From Bacillota bacterium (GTDB lineage Bacteria > Bacillota > Clostridia > Clostridiales > Clostridiaceae): a stretch of DNA of 15,364 bases. The notes below the pieces were generated by a model. That model was given only the letters and a program-made list of their open reading frames with translations, was not told the DNA's origin and did not search any database. Positions 1 through 6,379 of the stretch are shown here, piece by piece. The stretch lies in NCBI GenBank assembly GCA_023451395.1, contig JAEXZL010000001.1:1-15364 (forward strand), written 5' to 3'. Made by a program: the position numbers and the translations under genes. Positions within the stretch are counted from its first letter, which is position 1, and every line of letters begins with the position of its first letter.

Positions 1-342
1 GGTGTAACCTTTTCCCACTTTAAATACTCTAAGCTTACTTTTATTAAGGCTTATAAAGAGATAGAAAAGCTCGCGGAGTCTTATCCTAAGGTAAAGAAGC
101 TAGGTCACTCTCAATACGTATATATGAGCCTTATTATCCTTACTAATATTTTTGATTCTAGGATTCAGGATGAGGGAGTACAAAGGCTTTTAATAAGTAA
201 TATCAGAAGATATTGGTGGGATTTCATAAGCTGCGGAGACCATAAGCTAAAGCATATTCTTGGAGTTCTACTTCTTCTCATAAGTCCAAGACTTTACAGC
301 TTTTTATCCTATAAATTTCATAGAAAAAAATTCCTAAAATAA
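1..342 (+). CDS. Glycosyltransferase family 2, C-terminal fragment (5' end outside window)
   Basis: Frame 1 is open from the first base and gives about 113 residues before a TAA stop. The stretch resembles the C-terminal tail of bacterial family 2 glycosyltransferases: a segment on the pattern HFKYSKLTFIKAYKEIE followed by YPKVKKLGHSQYVY, then an amphipathic helix and a final hydrophobic stretch (ILGVLLLLISPRLYSFL) before a basic end. The nucleotide-binding GT-A domain with its DxD motif must lie upstream, so sugar specificity cannot be judged. The in-frame ATG at 124 is internal and is not the start. The gene lies 61 bases before the next glycosyltransferase on the same strand, which suggests one surface-polysaccharide operon. 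Family assignment is inferred from the tail only. Confidence 0.7.
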   Translation, partial: GVTFSHFKYSKLTFIKAYKEIEKLAESYPKVKKLGHSQYVYMSLIILTNIFDSRIQDEGVQRLLISNIRRYWWDFISCGDHKLKHILGVLLLLISPRLYSFLSYKFHRKKFLK

Positions 343-403
343 TATACTTATTTTAATTATTTTAAGCTTATAGGTTTTTTTGAGAAGAGAGGAGCTGTAT
401 TTA

Positions 404-1381
404 ATGGTTGATAATATAATGGTTAGTGTTGCAATGATAACCTATATGCATGAAAAATATATAAGACATGCCCTTGATAGTGTGCTTATGCAGAAGGTTA
501 ATTTTCTGTATGAGATCGTAATTGGAGATGATGCCTCTTCTGATGGTACAGTGGAAATTTTAAAGGAATATGCCAAAAGCTTTCCAGATAAATTTAAGCT
601 TATATTGAGAGAAAAGAATGTAGGTATGAACAATAATGCTTATGATGTTTATATAAACTGCACTGGAAGGTATATTGCTGAGCTAGAGGGAGATGATTAC
701 TGGCTTGATGAGAATAAGCTCCAAAAGCAGGTGGATTTTTTAGAGAAGAATAGTGATTTTTCCTGTGTGGCTCACAGCTGTTCAATGGTGAATGAAAAGG
801 AGGAAACGCTGATGGAGGTATATTCCTCCTTCTGTACAGAGAAGCTATATTCTTTAAAAATGTATGAGGCTTATAAACTTCCAGGTCAGACGGCAACTTT
901 AATGTATAGGAACATATTTCTCAATAATGAAGAAGCTTACAGCTATTATACAAGTTATCCTGAAACTCCAGGAGATAGAATAATGGCTCTTATTTTATTA
1001 TCTTTAGGTAAGGTCTACTGCATGCCTGAAGTTATGAGTGCATATAGATATGTAACAAATAAAGGTTCAATTAGCTGGTCAGCGGATAACCTTAGAAATA
1101 ATAGATGCTATGATGAATATATAAGCCTTTGCGATTTGGAAGATATAGCATGCAAGCATTTAGACTTAAAGATTTCCCTAAAGACCAGAAAAGTAACTGC
1201 ATATGCCCTGTCGTGGTTAAGAATAATTAAAGAACCAAGAGTAGATAATTTTAAAATAATGAAAAATATACTTTTCTCCTATGACCATAAGTTTAAGATG
1301 ATTTTTTTTGGTGGAATACGACTCCTTCGAATTATTAGAAGAGAGATAATTGATAAGGCGAGGGAGAGAAGAAGGCTATGA
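404..1381 (+). CDS. Family 2 glycosyltransferase (GT-A fold)
   Basis: This 325-residue protein should transfer a sugar from an activated nucleotide donor to a growing surface glycan at the cytoplasmic face of the membrane. The N-terminal GT-A domain is clear: VSVAMITYMHEKYI opens it, GDDASSDGT lies at residues 41-49, and the metal-binding acidic motif EGDDYW lies at 95-100. The C-terminal half has the pattern AYRYVTNKGSISWS and ends in basic helices that may touch the membrane. I chose the ATG at 404 because AGAGGAG lies about 10 bases upstream. The in-frame TTG at 380 would add eight residues and has no ribosome binding site. The stop overlaps the flippase start (ATGA), implying translational coupling. 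Donor and acceptor are unknown. Confidence 0.9.
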   Translation: MVDNIMVSVAMITYMHEKYIRHALDSVLMQKVNFLYEIVIGDDASSDGTVEILKEYAKSFPDKFKLILREKNVGMNNNAYDVYINCTGRYIAELEGDDYWLDENKLQKQVDFLEKNSDFSCVAHSCSMVNEKEETLMEVYSSFCTEKLYSLKMYEAYKLPGQTATLMYRNIFLNNEEAYSYYTSYPETPGDRIMALILLSLGKVYCMPEVMSAYRYVTNKGSISWSADNLRNNRCYDEYISLCDLEDIACKHLDLKISLKTRKVTAYALSWLRIIKEPRVDNFKIMKNILFSYDHKFKMIFFGGIRLLRIIRREIIDKARERRRL

Positions 1382-2856
1382 TAGGAGAATCCATAAAAAA
1401 TAAGGTTATAGTCAGTTTTCTTTGGAAGTCTATGGAGAGAGGGGGAGTTCAGCTAACTAACTTCATAATACAGATAATCCTTGCTAGATTACTGCTTCCA
1501 GAGGATTATGGAGTAATAGCCATCATAATGATATTTATAGCAATTTCTAATATCTTTATACAGAGCGGCTTTGGTACAGCACTTGTGCAAAAGACCGATC
1601 TTAAGGATGAAGACTGCTCCACAGTCTTTTATTTTAACTTACTTGCTGCAGTAATAACTTATTTAATTTTATTTATTTCAGCTCCTTATATAGCAAGCTT
1701 TTACAGAATGCCAATTTTAAGCAAGGTTCTGCCTCTTCATGCCATGGTACTCATTTTAAACTCCCTAAATATAGTACAAACATCCCTAATTCAGAGGGAA
1801 ATGAATTTTAAAAAGTTGTTTTATGTTAGCCTTGGAGGAATAATCTCTCAAGGGATAGTGGGTATAACTATGGCCTACAGTAATTTTGGAGTTTGGAGCC
1901 TGGTCTTTGGCCAATTGGCGAATTCTGCTATTGTAACAATACTTTTATGGAAGACGGTTAAGTGGCGACCAGGATTTATATTTTCCTTTAAAAGGCTTAA
2001 AATTCTTTTTGCCTTTAGTTCAAAGCTTTTGGCTTCAAGCCTTATTAATACTTTCTACAATAATATATATGCTTTAGCTATAGGGAAGAAATTTAATGGA
2101 ACAAGCCTTGCTTATTATAATCGTGGGCAGAACGTTCCTAATCTTGTTATAGAAAATGTCAATGGATCAATACAGGGGGTATTATTCCCTGCTATGGCGG
2201 CACAGCAGCAGGATAGGGACAGCGTAAAAAGATTACTTAATCGTTCTATAGTATTAAGTTCTTTTTTAATATTTCCTATGATGTTTGGCTTAGCTGCTGT
2301 GGCAGAGCCTTTAATTATCATATTGTTAGGAGAGAAATGGCTGCCTTCTGTGGCCTTTATGCAGCTCTTTGCTATAGTTTTTTCCTTATGGCCACTTCAT
2401 ACTGCAAATCTTCAGGCTCTTACTGCCTTAGGTAAAAGTGGTATGTTTTTAAAGCTTGAAATTATTAAGTCACTAATTGGAATAACCCTTCTAATAGTTT
2501 TTCTTCCCCATGGACTTATGGCCATAATGTGCGGTTTAGTTTTAGATTCCTTTATCAGTACTTATATTAATACTTATCCCATAAAAGCTCTTTTAAATTA
2601 TAGCTTTATTCAGCAGTGGAGGGATATACTTCCTTATTTTTTTCTTTCAATACTAATGGGAGCAGTGGTATATAGTTTGAATTTTAGTATGCTCCCTATG
2701 GCTTTAATATTTATAATACAGTTGATAACAGGTATTGTAATTTACTTAGGAGGCTCTTATTTTTTAAAACTTGAAGGGGCTTTATATATAAAGAAAGTCT
2801 TAGTGGCCTTAATAAAAAATTATGAGGGAAAAAGGTTGAAGGAGAAATTTAAATAA
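1378..2856 (+). CDS. Polysaccharide flippase, MOP superfamily (Wzx/WzxC-like)
   Basis: This 492-residue protein is hydrophobic nearly throughout, with roughly 12 to 14 membrane segments, and matches the polysaccharide-transporter branch of the MOP superfamily. Family-typical features are the opening pattern SFLWKSMERGGVQLTNFIIQIILARLL cut short here to its key residues (W15, R21, G22, G23), LLPEDYGVIAI near residue 40, and the QSGFGTALVQ stretch near residue 62. Such proteins move undecaprenyl-pyrophosphate-linked oligosaccharides from the inner to the outer leaflet. It overlaps the preceding glycosyltransferase by four bases and the following aminotransferase by one (TAATG), so the three are one translationally coupled unit. 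Teichuronic-acid-type exporters of the same family are the main alternative role. The exported glycan cannot be identified. Confidence 0.92.
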   Translation: MIGESIKNKVIVSFLWKSMERGGVQLTNFIIQIILARLLLPEDYGVIAIIMIFIAISNIFIQSGFGTALVQKTDLKDEDCSTVFYFNLLAAVITYLILFISAPYIASFYRMPILSKVLPLHAMVLILNSLNIVQTSLIQREMNFKKLFYVSLGGIISQGIVGITMAYSNFGVWSLVFGQLANSAIVTILLWKTVKWRPGFIFSFKRLKILFAFSSKLLASSLINTFYNNIYALAIGKKFNGTSLAYYNRGQNVPNLVIENVNGSIQGVLFPAMAAQQQDRDSVKRLLNRSIVLSSFLIFPMMFGLAAVAEPLIIILLGEKWLPSVAFMQLFAIVFSLWPLHTANLQALTALGKSGMFLKLEIIKSLIGITLLIVFLPHGLMAIMCGLVLDSFISTYINTYPIKALLNYSFIQQWRDILPYFFLSILMGAVVYSLNFSMLPMALIFIIQLITGIVIYLGGSYFLKLEGALYIKKVLVALIKNYEGKRLKEKFK

Positions 2857-3983
2857 TGAATAAAAAAATTTTCGTAACCCGTTCATCAATGCCGCCGGTG
2901 GAAGAATATATTGAAATAATTAAACCCTTATGGGATAGTGCATGGTTAACTAACATGGGAAGCTACCACTGCAAGCTGGAAAAGGCCTTAAGAGAATACT
3001 TGGATGCTAAAAGGCTATCTCTTTTTGCAAATGGACATCTTGCCTTAGAGCTTACCCTACAGGCAATGAACCTTAAAGGAGAGGTTATAACCACCCCATT
3101 TACCTTTGCCTCCACCACTCATGCCATTGTAAGAAATGGCCTTACACCAGTATTTTGTGATATTAATTCGAAGGATTACACCATGGATGCTCATAAGATT
3201 GAATCCTTGATAACCTCCAGGACTACTGCTCTGCTTCCGGTCCATGTTTATGGCAATCCCTGCAATATAGAAGAAATAGATAGAATTGCAAAAAAATACT
3301 CCTTAAAGGTTATTTATGATGCTGCACATGCCTTTGGAGTAAAGATAGAAGATAGGGGAATAGGCACCTTTGGCGATGCAGCTATGTTTAGCTTCCATGC
3401 CACAAAGGTCTTTCATACCATAGAGGGCGGAGCTGTTACCTTTTCTGATCCAAACCTTGCGGAGATTCTCTATGAGCTCAAGAACTTTGGTATTAAGGAT
3501 GAGGAAATTATTGATGGTATTGGCTCTAATGCAAAAATGAATGAATTTCAAGCCGCTATGGGACTGTGTAATCTTCTTCACCTGGAGGAAGAAGTTGAAA
3601 AGAGGAAGAAAGTATATGAAAGATATACACATATATTATCTAGCATTTCTGGATTTAAGCTTATTAAAGAAAATAAGAGGGTTAAATCAAATTATGGCTA
3701 TTTTCCGGTAGTATTTAATGAAGAGGAGCTGGGATTTTCAAGGGATGACCTTTATCTTAGATTAAGGGAAGAAAATATTTATCCTAGAAAGTATTTCTAT
3801 CCTCTAACCAATAACTTAAGGTGCTATGAAGGAAGATTCAATAGCGATGACACCCCTGTTGCTAGAGAGATAGCTAATAGTGTGTTAACTTTGCCTTTAT
3901 ATGCTGATTTACCTTTAGAGATGGTTGATAAAATTTGTGATATTATTCTCTCCTTTAAGGATTCAAAATCCAAAAAAGGATAA
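2856..3983 (+). CDS. DegT/DnrJ/EryC1/StrS family sugar aminotransferase (VioA-like)
   Basis: This 375-residue fold-type I PLP enzyme should aminate a nucleotide-linked keto-sugar, probably a dTDP-4-keto-6-deoxyhexose, in the cytoplasm. The PLP Schiff-base lysine is K184 in SFHATKVF, and D155 in YDAAHAFGV should contact the pyridine nitrogen. TTPFTFASTTHAIVRNG is also typical of the family, and the length is usual. From memory the sequence is closest to the VioA/QdtB-like group making 4-amino-4,6-dideoxy sugars; that subfamily call is inference. It starts inside the stop codon of the flippase gene and is the last gene of the operon, ending before a strong hairpin. No dTDP-sugar synthesis gene lies in the window, so the substrate must be made elsewhere. 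Confidence 0.93.
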   Translation: MNKKIFVTRSSMPPVEEYIEIIKPLWDSAWLTNMGSYHCKLEKALREYLDAKRLSLFANGHLALELTLQAMNLKGEVITTPFTFASTTHAIVRNGLTPVFCDINSKDYTMDAHKIESLITSRTTALLPVHVYGNPCNIEEIDRIAKKYSLKVIYDAAHAFGVKIEDRGIGTFGDAAMFSFHATKVFHTIEGGAVTFSDPNLAEILYELKNFGIKDEEIIDGIGSNAKMNEFQAAMGLCNLLHLEEEVEKRKKVYERYTHILSSISGFKLIKENKRVKSNYGYFPVVFNEEELGFSRDDLYLRLREENIYPRKYFYPLTNNLRCYEGRFNSDDTPVAREIANSVLTLPLYADLPLEMVDKICDIILSFKDSKSKKG

Positions 3984-3996
3984 TTTTAAATATATC

Positions 3997-4038
3997 AAAG
4001 CTAATAGGGGGAATCTCAAGATTCCCCCTATTAGCTTT
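3997..4038. terminator. Bidirectional intrinsic terminator between convergent genes
   Basis: Two perfectly complementary 20-base arms (3997-4016 and 4019-4038) are separated by CA, so the real loop opens by a few pairs. The core is CTAATAGGGGGAATC against its complement. It sits between the aminotransferase stop (3983) and the minus-strand stop codon at 4037-4039, which lies partly in the arm. The flanking U-tracts are short, so termination may rely mainly on stem strength. Confidence 0.8.
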
Positions 4039-4528
4039 AGCACAGCACTATGATTTTGTAGGGAGTGGTTTGAGGCGGTATGCTCCTTGTAGTAGGTCCA
4101 TAGATAACAATGAGGTTATGGTTAGCAGGGCTCTGAGTAAAGAACTGGCCATTCCTAAGAACTACTAAGGTGGAAGGGGATAGGTTCAATTGAAGCTGTC
4201 TATCACTACTTAAAAGCTGATTATCAAAAAAACTCACCTTAATATTTGGAAAGTGCCTGTTCTTATGCATCACAAGGGCATTAAATTGTGGAGGGAAAAT
4301 TAAAGGAGCCGGTGCATTACCATCATAGTAGCCTGTTACTCTATCTCCTACAGATACCATTTCTTCGTTTAAAAAGTAGGTTTCTGGAGATACTACGAAA
4401 TTTACAACACTGCCATTACCATCCTGAACAGAAATCAGCTTATAGCAGCCAAGATTTTCCCCACTTTGGTTTATTAAGAAGTCTTCTATCCTAGTAATTA
4501 TGCCGCTGAAAGCTAAAAAGTTAATCAT
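4037..4528 (-). CDS. Conserved hypothetical protein, beta-rich, 163 residues
   Basis: I do not recognise a named domain. The product has no signal peptide or membrane segment and looks like a compact beta-strand protein. The first half (FSGIITRIEDF, NFVVSPETYFL, VGDRVTGYYDG) has the alternation of an OB-like barrel. The second half contains the run NAPAPLIFPPQ at residues 71-81 and ends with ATTRSIPPQ-type residues (here GPTTRSIPPQTTPYKIIVL). I recall similar unnamed proteins in other clostridia, but could not check this. GGAGG lies four bases before the ATG. It is 76 bases downstream of the WbqC-family gene on the same strand, with no clear terminator between, so the two may be cotranscribed. 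Function unknown. Confidence 0.85.
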   Translation of the reverse strand: MINFLAFSGIITRIEDFLINQSGENLGCYKLISVQDGNGSVVNFVVSPETYFLNEEMVSVGDRVTGYYDGNAPAPLIFPPQFNALVMHKNRHFPNIKVSFFDNQLLSSDRQLQLNLSPSTLVVLRNGQFFTQSPANHNLIVIYGPTTRSIPPQTTPYKIIVLC

Positions 4529-4604
4529 TATACCTCCGTATATATTATCATTATTTTTCTACTCTGAGTATAATCTATTCAATTCACTATCTGTATGTTA
4601 CTCC

Positions 4605-5312
4605 TTACGGGGAATTTATTAATTCATACTCCTTAAGAAGCTCTGATACTTTTTCTTTAGAATTAAACATGAGAACATCTATAATTGAGAGCCTTGAAAT
4701 AAAGTTCTCATTAAATTGGGCGTAATGAATATCGTGACTTTTTAAAAAGTTTAATTTAATACCCCTGGCAGAAAATGCTTCTTGTGAATACAGCTGCACT
4801 CCGCCTATAGCGTTATAATACTCAAGAGCTCCCATTACTTGGCAGATAGATAGGATTTTATCCTGCCCCCTTAAAGAGTTATCTTTATTTATAGCAGAGG
4901 AGAGAAGGATTTCTGTATCTATTGATAAATATTTGCAAACTTCTCTGATAGAATGTTCAAGATATTTGGCTAGATTGCTATCTTCATAATTTATAATGCC
5001 TTGGATTATAGGGAAAACCTCTAAATAGTAGGGAGCCTTTTGATAGCAGAGGCTTAAGGTTTTCAAGAAATCATCCTTCCATTTTCTATCCTGAGAAATC
5101 TCCACCTCATTTATTAGCTTGTTTTGACTGGCTTCCTTTAGCTGCAGGTTTATTCTTTTAGGATTATCCTTCAATAAAATATAATTTCTATTAATAAAGC
5201 TTCTATTAATAAAATTAACATCATCATAGATCACATACTTATCTACGGCATTTATTAATTGCCAGTAGCCTAGATAGGGGAAAAAGTAAGGTTGCATTAT
5301 TGCAAGCCTCAT
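4605..5312 (-). CDS. WbqC-family protein
   Basis: This 235-residue protein carries the signature N-terminus of the WbqC-like family, MQPYFFPYLGYWQL at residues 6-19, followed by YVIYDDVNFINRSFINRN, then the IGGVQLYS stretch in the second half. Its length is usual for the family. WbqC proteins are found in O-antigen and other surface-glycan clusters, often with DegT-type aminotransferases. An amino-sugar acylation or related modification role is a guess rather than established here. GAGGT lies about eight bases before the ATG. The gene converges on the polysaccharide operon across one small gene and probably serves the same glycan as the VioA-like aminotransferase. No soluble-enzyme catalytic motif can be named with certainty. 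Confidence 0.9.
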   Translation of the reverse strand: MRLAIMQPYFFPYLGYWQLINAVDKYVIYDDVNFINRSFINRNYILLKDNPKRINLQLKEASQNKLINEVEISQDRKWKDDFLKTLSLCYQKAPYYLEVFPIIQGIINYEDSNLAKYLEHSIREVCKYLSIDTEILLSSAINKDNSLRGQDKILSICQVMGALEYYNAIGGVQLYSQEAFSARGIKLNFLKSHDIHYAQFNENFISRLSIIDVLMFNSKEKVSELLKEYELINSP

Positions 5313-5372
5313 ATTGCTTACCTCTTAAAAAATATTATTAATAAAATATATTAGAAGAGGGCTTTGATTATT

Positions 5373-6032
5373 CTATTCATCTCCATTTTGAGAAAGCCAT
5401 TCTTGAGGACTTTCTTCCAATCTCACAGCTTTAAAACCATGAGCTCTTAAAAGTTCAACTGCTTCAACAGATAATAAACAATATCGACCACGACAATAAG
5501 CAACTATTTCTTGGTTTCTAGGTAAAGTAGATAAATGTTTTTCTAATTCCTCAATAGGAATTGAATTAGCTCCAGGAATATGCATCATTTCGTATTCTTC
5601 CTTTGGCCTTACATCTATTAAAGTTACATTGCCTTTTTTCATTCTTTCAATTAATTCATTCATCTTAATTTGATCCATATTATCTTTAGTTGTATAAATT
5701 TCTTCTCTAAGCTTTTTAATTTCAGCTATGCGCTTTTCAGCTAAAAGTTGTAGTGATAATATGAAATTTACTACTGTTTTATCTGCAAGCTTATAGTAAG
5801 AGTAAATTCCACGTTTTTCATATTCAACAAGCTTTGACTCAAGAAGAGTTTGTAAATGCTGAGATGTATTTGCAACGCTCATATCTGTTTCGCGAGCAAT
5901 TGTTTCAACTGTTTTAGAGCCTTGGGCTAAAATATCTAATATTTCAAGCCTTCTAGGACTTGATATAGCCTTTCCAATTCTAGCAAGCTGAGTATAAGCA
6001 CTATCTTTAAACATCCGAGCTTCTTTATCCAT
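5373..6032 (-). CDS. ArsR-family HTH repressor fused to a rhodanese domain
   Basis: Residues 1-95 form an ArsR/SmtB winged helix: SPRRLEILDIL, a recognition helix around 51-64 (MSVANTSQHLQTLL) and a wing at 71-82. Residues 115-219 are a rhodanese domain with LIDVRPKEEYEMMHIPGA and the active loop C180-RGRY-C185. The arsenic/cadmium sensor motif ELCVCDL of classical ArsR is absent, and the two loop cysteines are the only cysteines in the protein. It probably reads sulfane sulfur or another thiol-reactive signal through this loop; that is inference. Proteins of this architecture are commonly coded beside transporters. AGGAGG lies nine bases before the ATG. It is divergent from an MFS gene, with a shared palindrome at 6080-6103 that is its likely binding site. 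Confidence 0.94.
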   Translation of the reverse strand: MDKEARMFKDSAYTQLARIGKAISSPRRLEILDILAQGSKTVETIARETDMSVANTSQHLQTLLESKLVEYEKRGIYSYYKLADKTVVNFILSLQLLAEKRIAEIKKLREEIYTTKDNMDQIKMNELIERMKKGNVTLIDVRPKEEYEMMHIPGANSIPIEELEKHLSTLPRNQEIVAYCRGRYCLLSVEAVELLRAHGFKAVRLEESPQEWLSQNGDE

Positions 6033-6073
6033 TTAAAATACCCTCCTATTTATTCAATCATTCAATTAATCTA

Positions 6074-6103
6074 TTGACTATTATAACATACGAATGCTAT
6101 AAT
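6074..6103 (+). promoter_or_regulatory. Sigma-A promoter toward the MFS gene
   Basis: The -35 TTGACT (6074-6079) and -10 TATAAT (6098-6103) are 18 bases apart, with an extended TGC before the -10. The transcript would start near 6110 and carry a leader of about 270 bases before the MFS start. The spacer lies within the palindromic operator. Confidence 0.7.
6080..6103. promoter_or_regulatory. Imperfect palindromic operator shared by divergent promoters
   Basis: A 24-base dyad has 10 of 12 complementary pairs. The left half is ATTATAACATAC and the right half GAATGCTATAAT. Its outer hexamers are the -10 boxes of both divergent promoters. Size, symmetry and position suit an ArsR-family dimer, most likely the product of the 5373-6032 gene, which would repress itself and the + strand transcript together. 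Binding is inferred. Confidence 0.65.
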
Positions 6104-6108
6104 TTGAA
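6080..6108 (-). promoter_or_regulatory. Sigma-A promoter for the ArsR-rhodanese gene
   Basis: On the minus strand TTCAAA (6108-6103) lies 17 bases before TATAAT (6085-6080), which has an extended TGT. This promoter overlaps the opposing one, so the two would compete and share one operator. Confidence 0.6.
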
Positions 6109-6136
6109 GTATTAAATATAGAAGTGATTTGAAGTA

Positions 6137-6196
6137 ATGGTTTATTTAGACTATAATACCACTGCTCCTAAAAAGCTAAAAGAAATCCATAATTAA
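6137..6196 (+). pseudogene. Possible remnant of a cysteine desulfurase (class V aminotransferase) gene
   Basis: A 19-codon frame with its own ATG reads MVYLDYNTTAPKKLKEIHN before a TAA. The first eleven residues closely match the universal start of NifS/IscS-type cysteine desulfurases (M-x-YLDYNATTP), at the position where translation of such an enzyme would begin, about 27 bases after the predicted transcript start. Beyond the stop the same frame stays open to a TGA near 6315 but shows no clear desulfurase motif to my eye. The upstream ribosome binding site is weak. It may be the stub left after deletion of a desulfurase gene, a short leader peptide, or chance; the link to a rhodanese regulator favours the first. 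Confidence 0.4.
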
Positions 6197-6248
6197 TTAG
6201 CAAAAAGTAAAAATATTAGATTATACTCATTAAACATGATAACTATAG

Positions 6249-6287
6249 AAAGACATATTGTTGAAAAACACAAAACAATATGTCTTT
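6249..6287 (+). repeat. Perfect 14-bp inverted repeat in the MFS leader
   Basis: AAAGACATATTGTT (6249-6262) and its exact complement (6274-6287) enclose an 11-base loop. It lies between the desulfurase-like stub and the MFS gene. Only a short T-run follows, so it is a poor intrinsic terminator on its own. It could be a leftover terminator, an attenuator or a deletion junction. Apart from the operator, promoters, stub and this repeat, I see nothing else in 6033-6379. Confidence 0.6.
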
Positions 6288-6379
6288 ATCCTTTACTAAA
6301 TAGAATCAGTTTGTGAATATAGTTTTACTAGATTTAGTTTATACATAGTTTATGAAAAAGTTGAAAGGAATGAATTAAT

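Noticed and set aside
380..403. TTG start for the glycosyltransferase at 380
   Set aside because: It adds eight residues unlike the family and lacks a ribosome binding site, while 404 has one.
3303..3632. Open frame antisense to the aminotransferase gene
   Set aside because: It lies wholly opposite a well-supported gene, has no recognisable motif or ribosome binding site, and reads as low-complexity antisense.
3997..4038. Long perfect inverted repeat as the end of a transposable element
   Set aside because: It is a single compact hairpin between convergent genes with no transposase or target duplication, as expected of a bidirectional terminator.
5330..5366. AT-only hairpin after the ArsR-rhodanese gene as a terminator
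   Set aside because: The stem contains no GC pairs and is short, so it is not convincing although a T-run follows on the minus strand.
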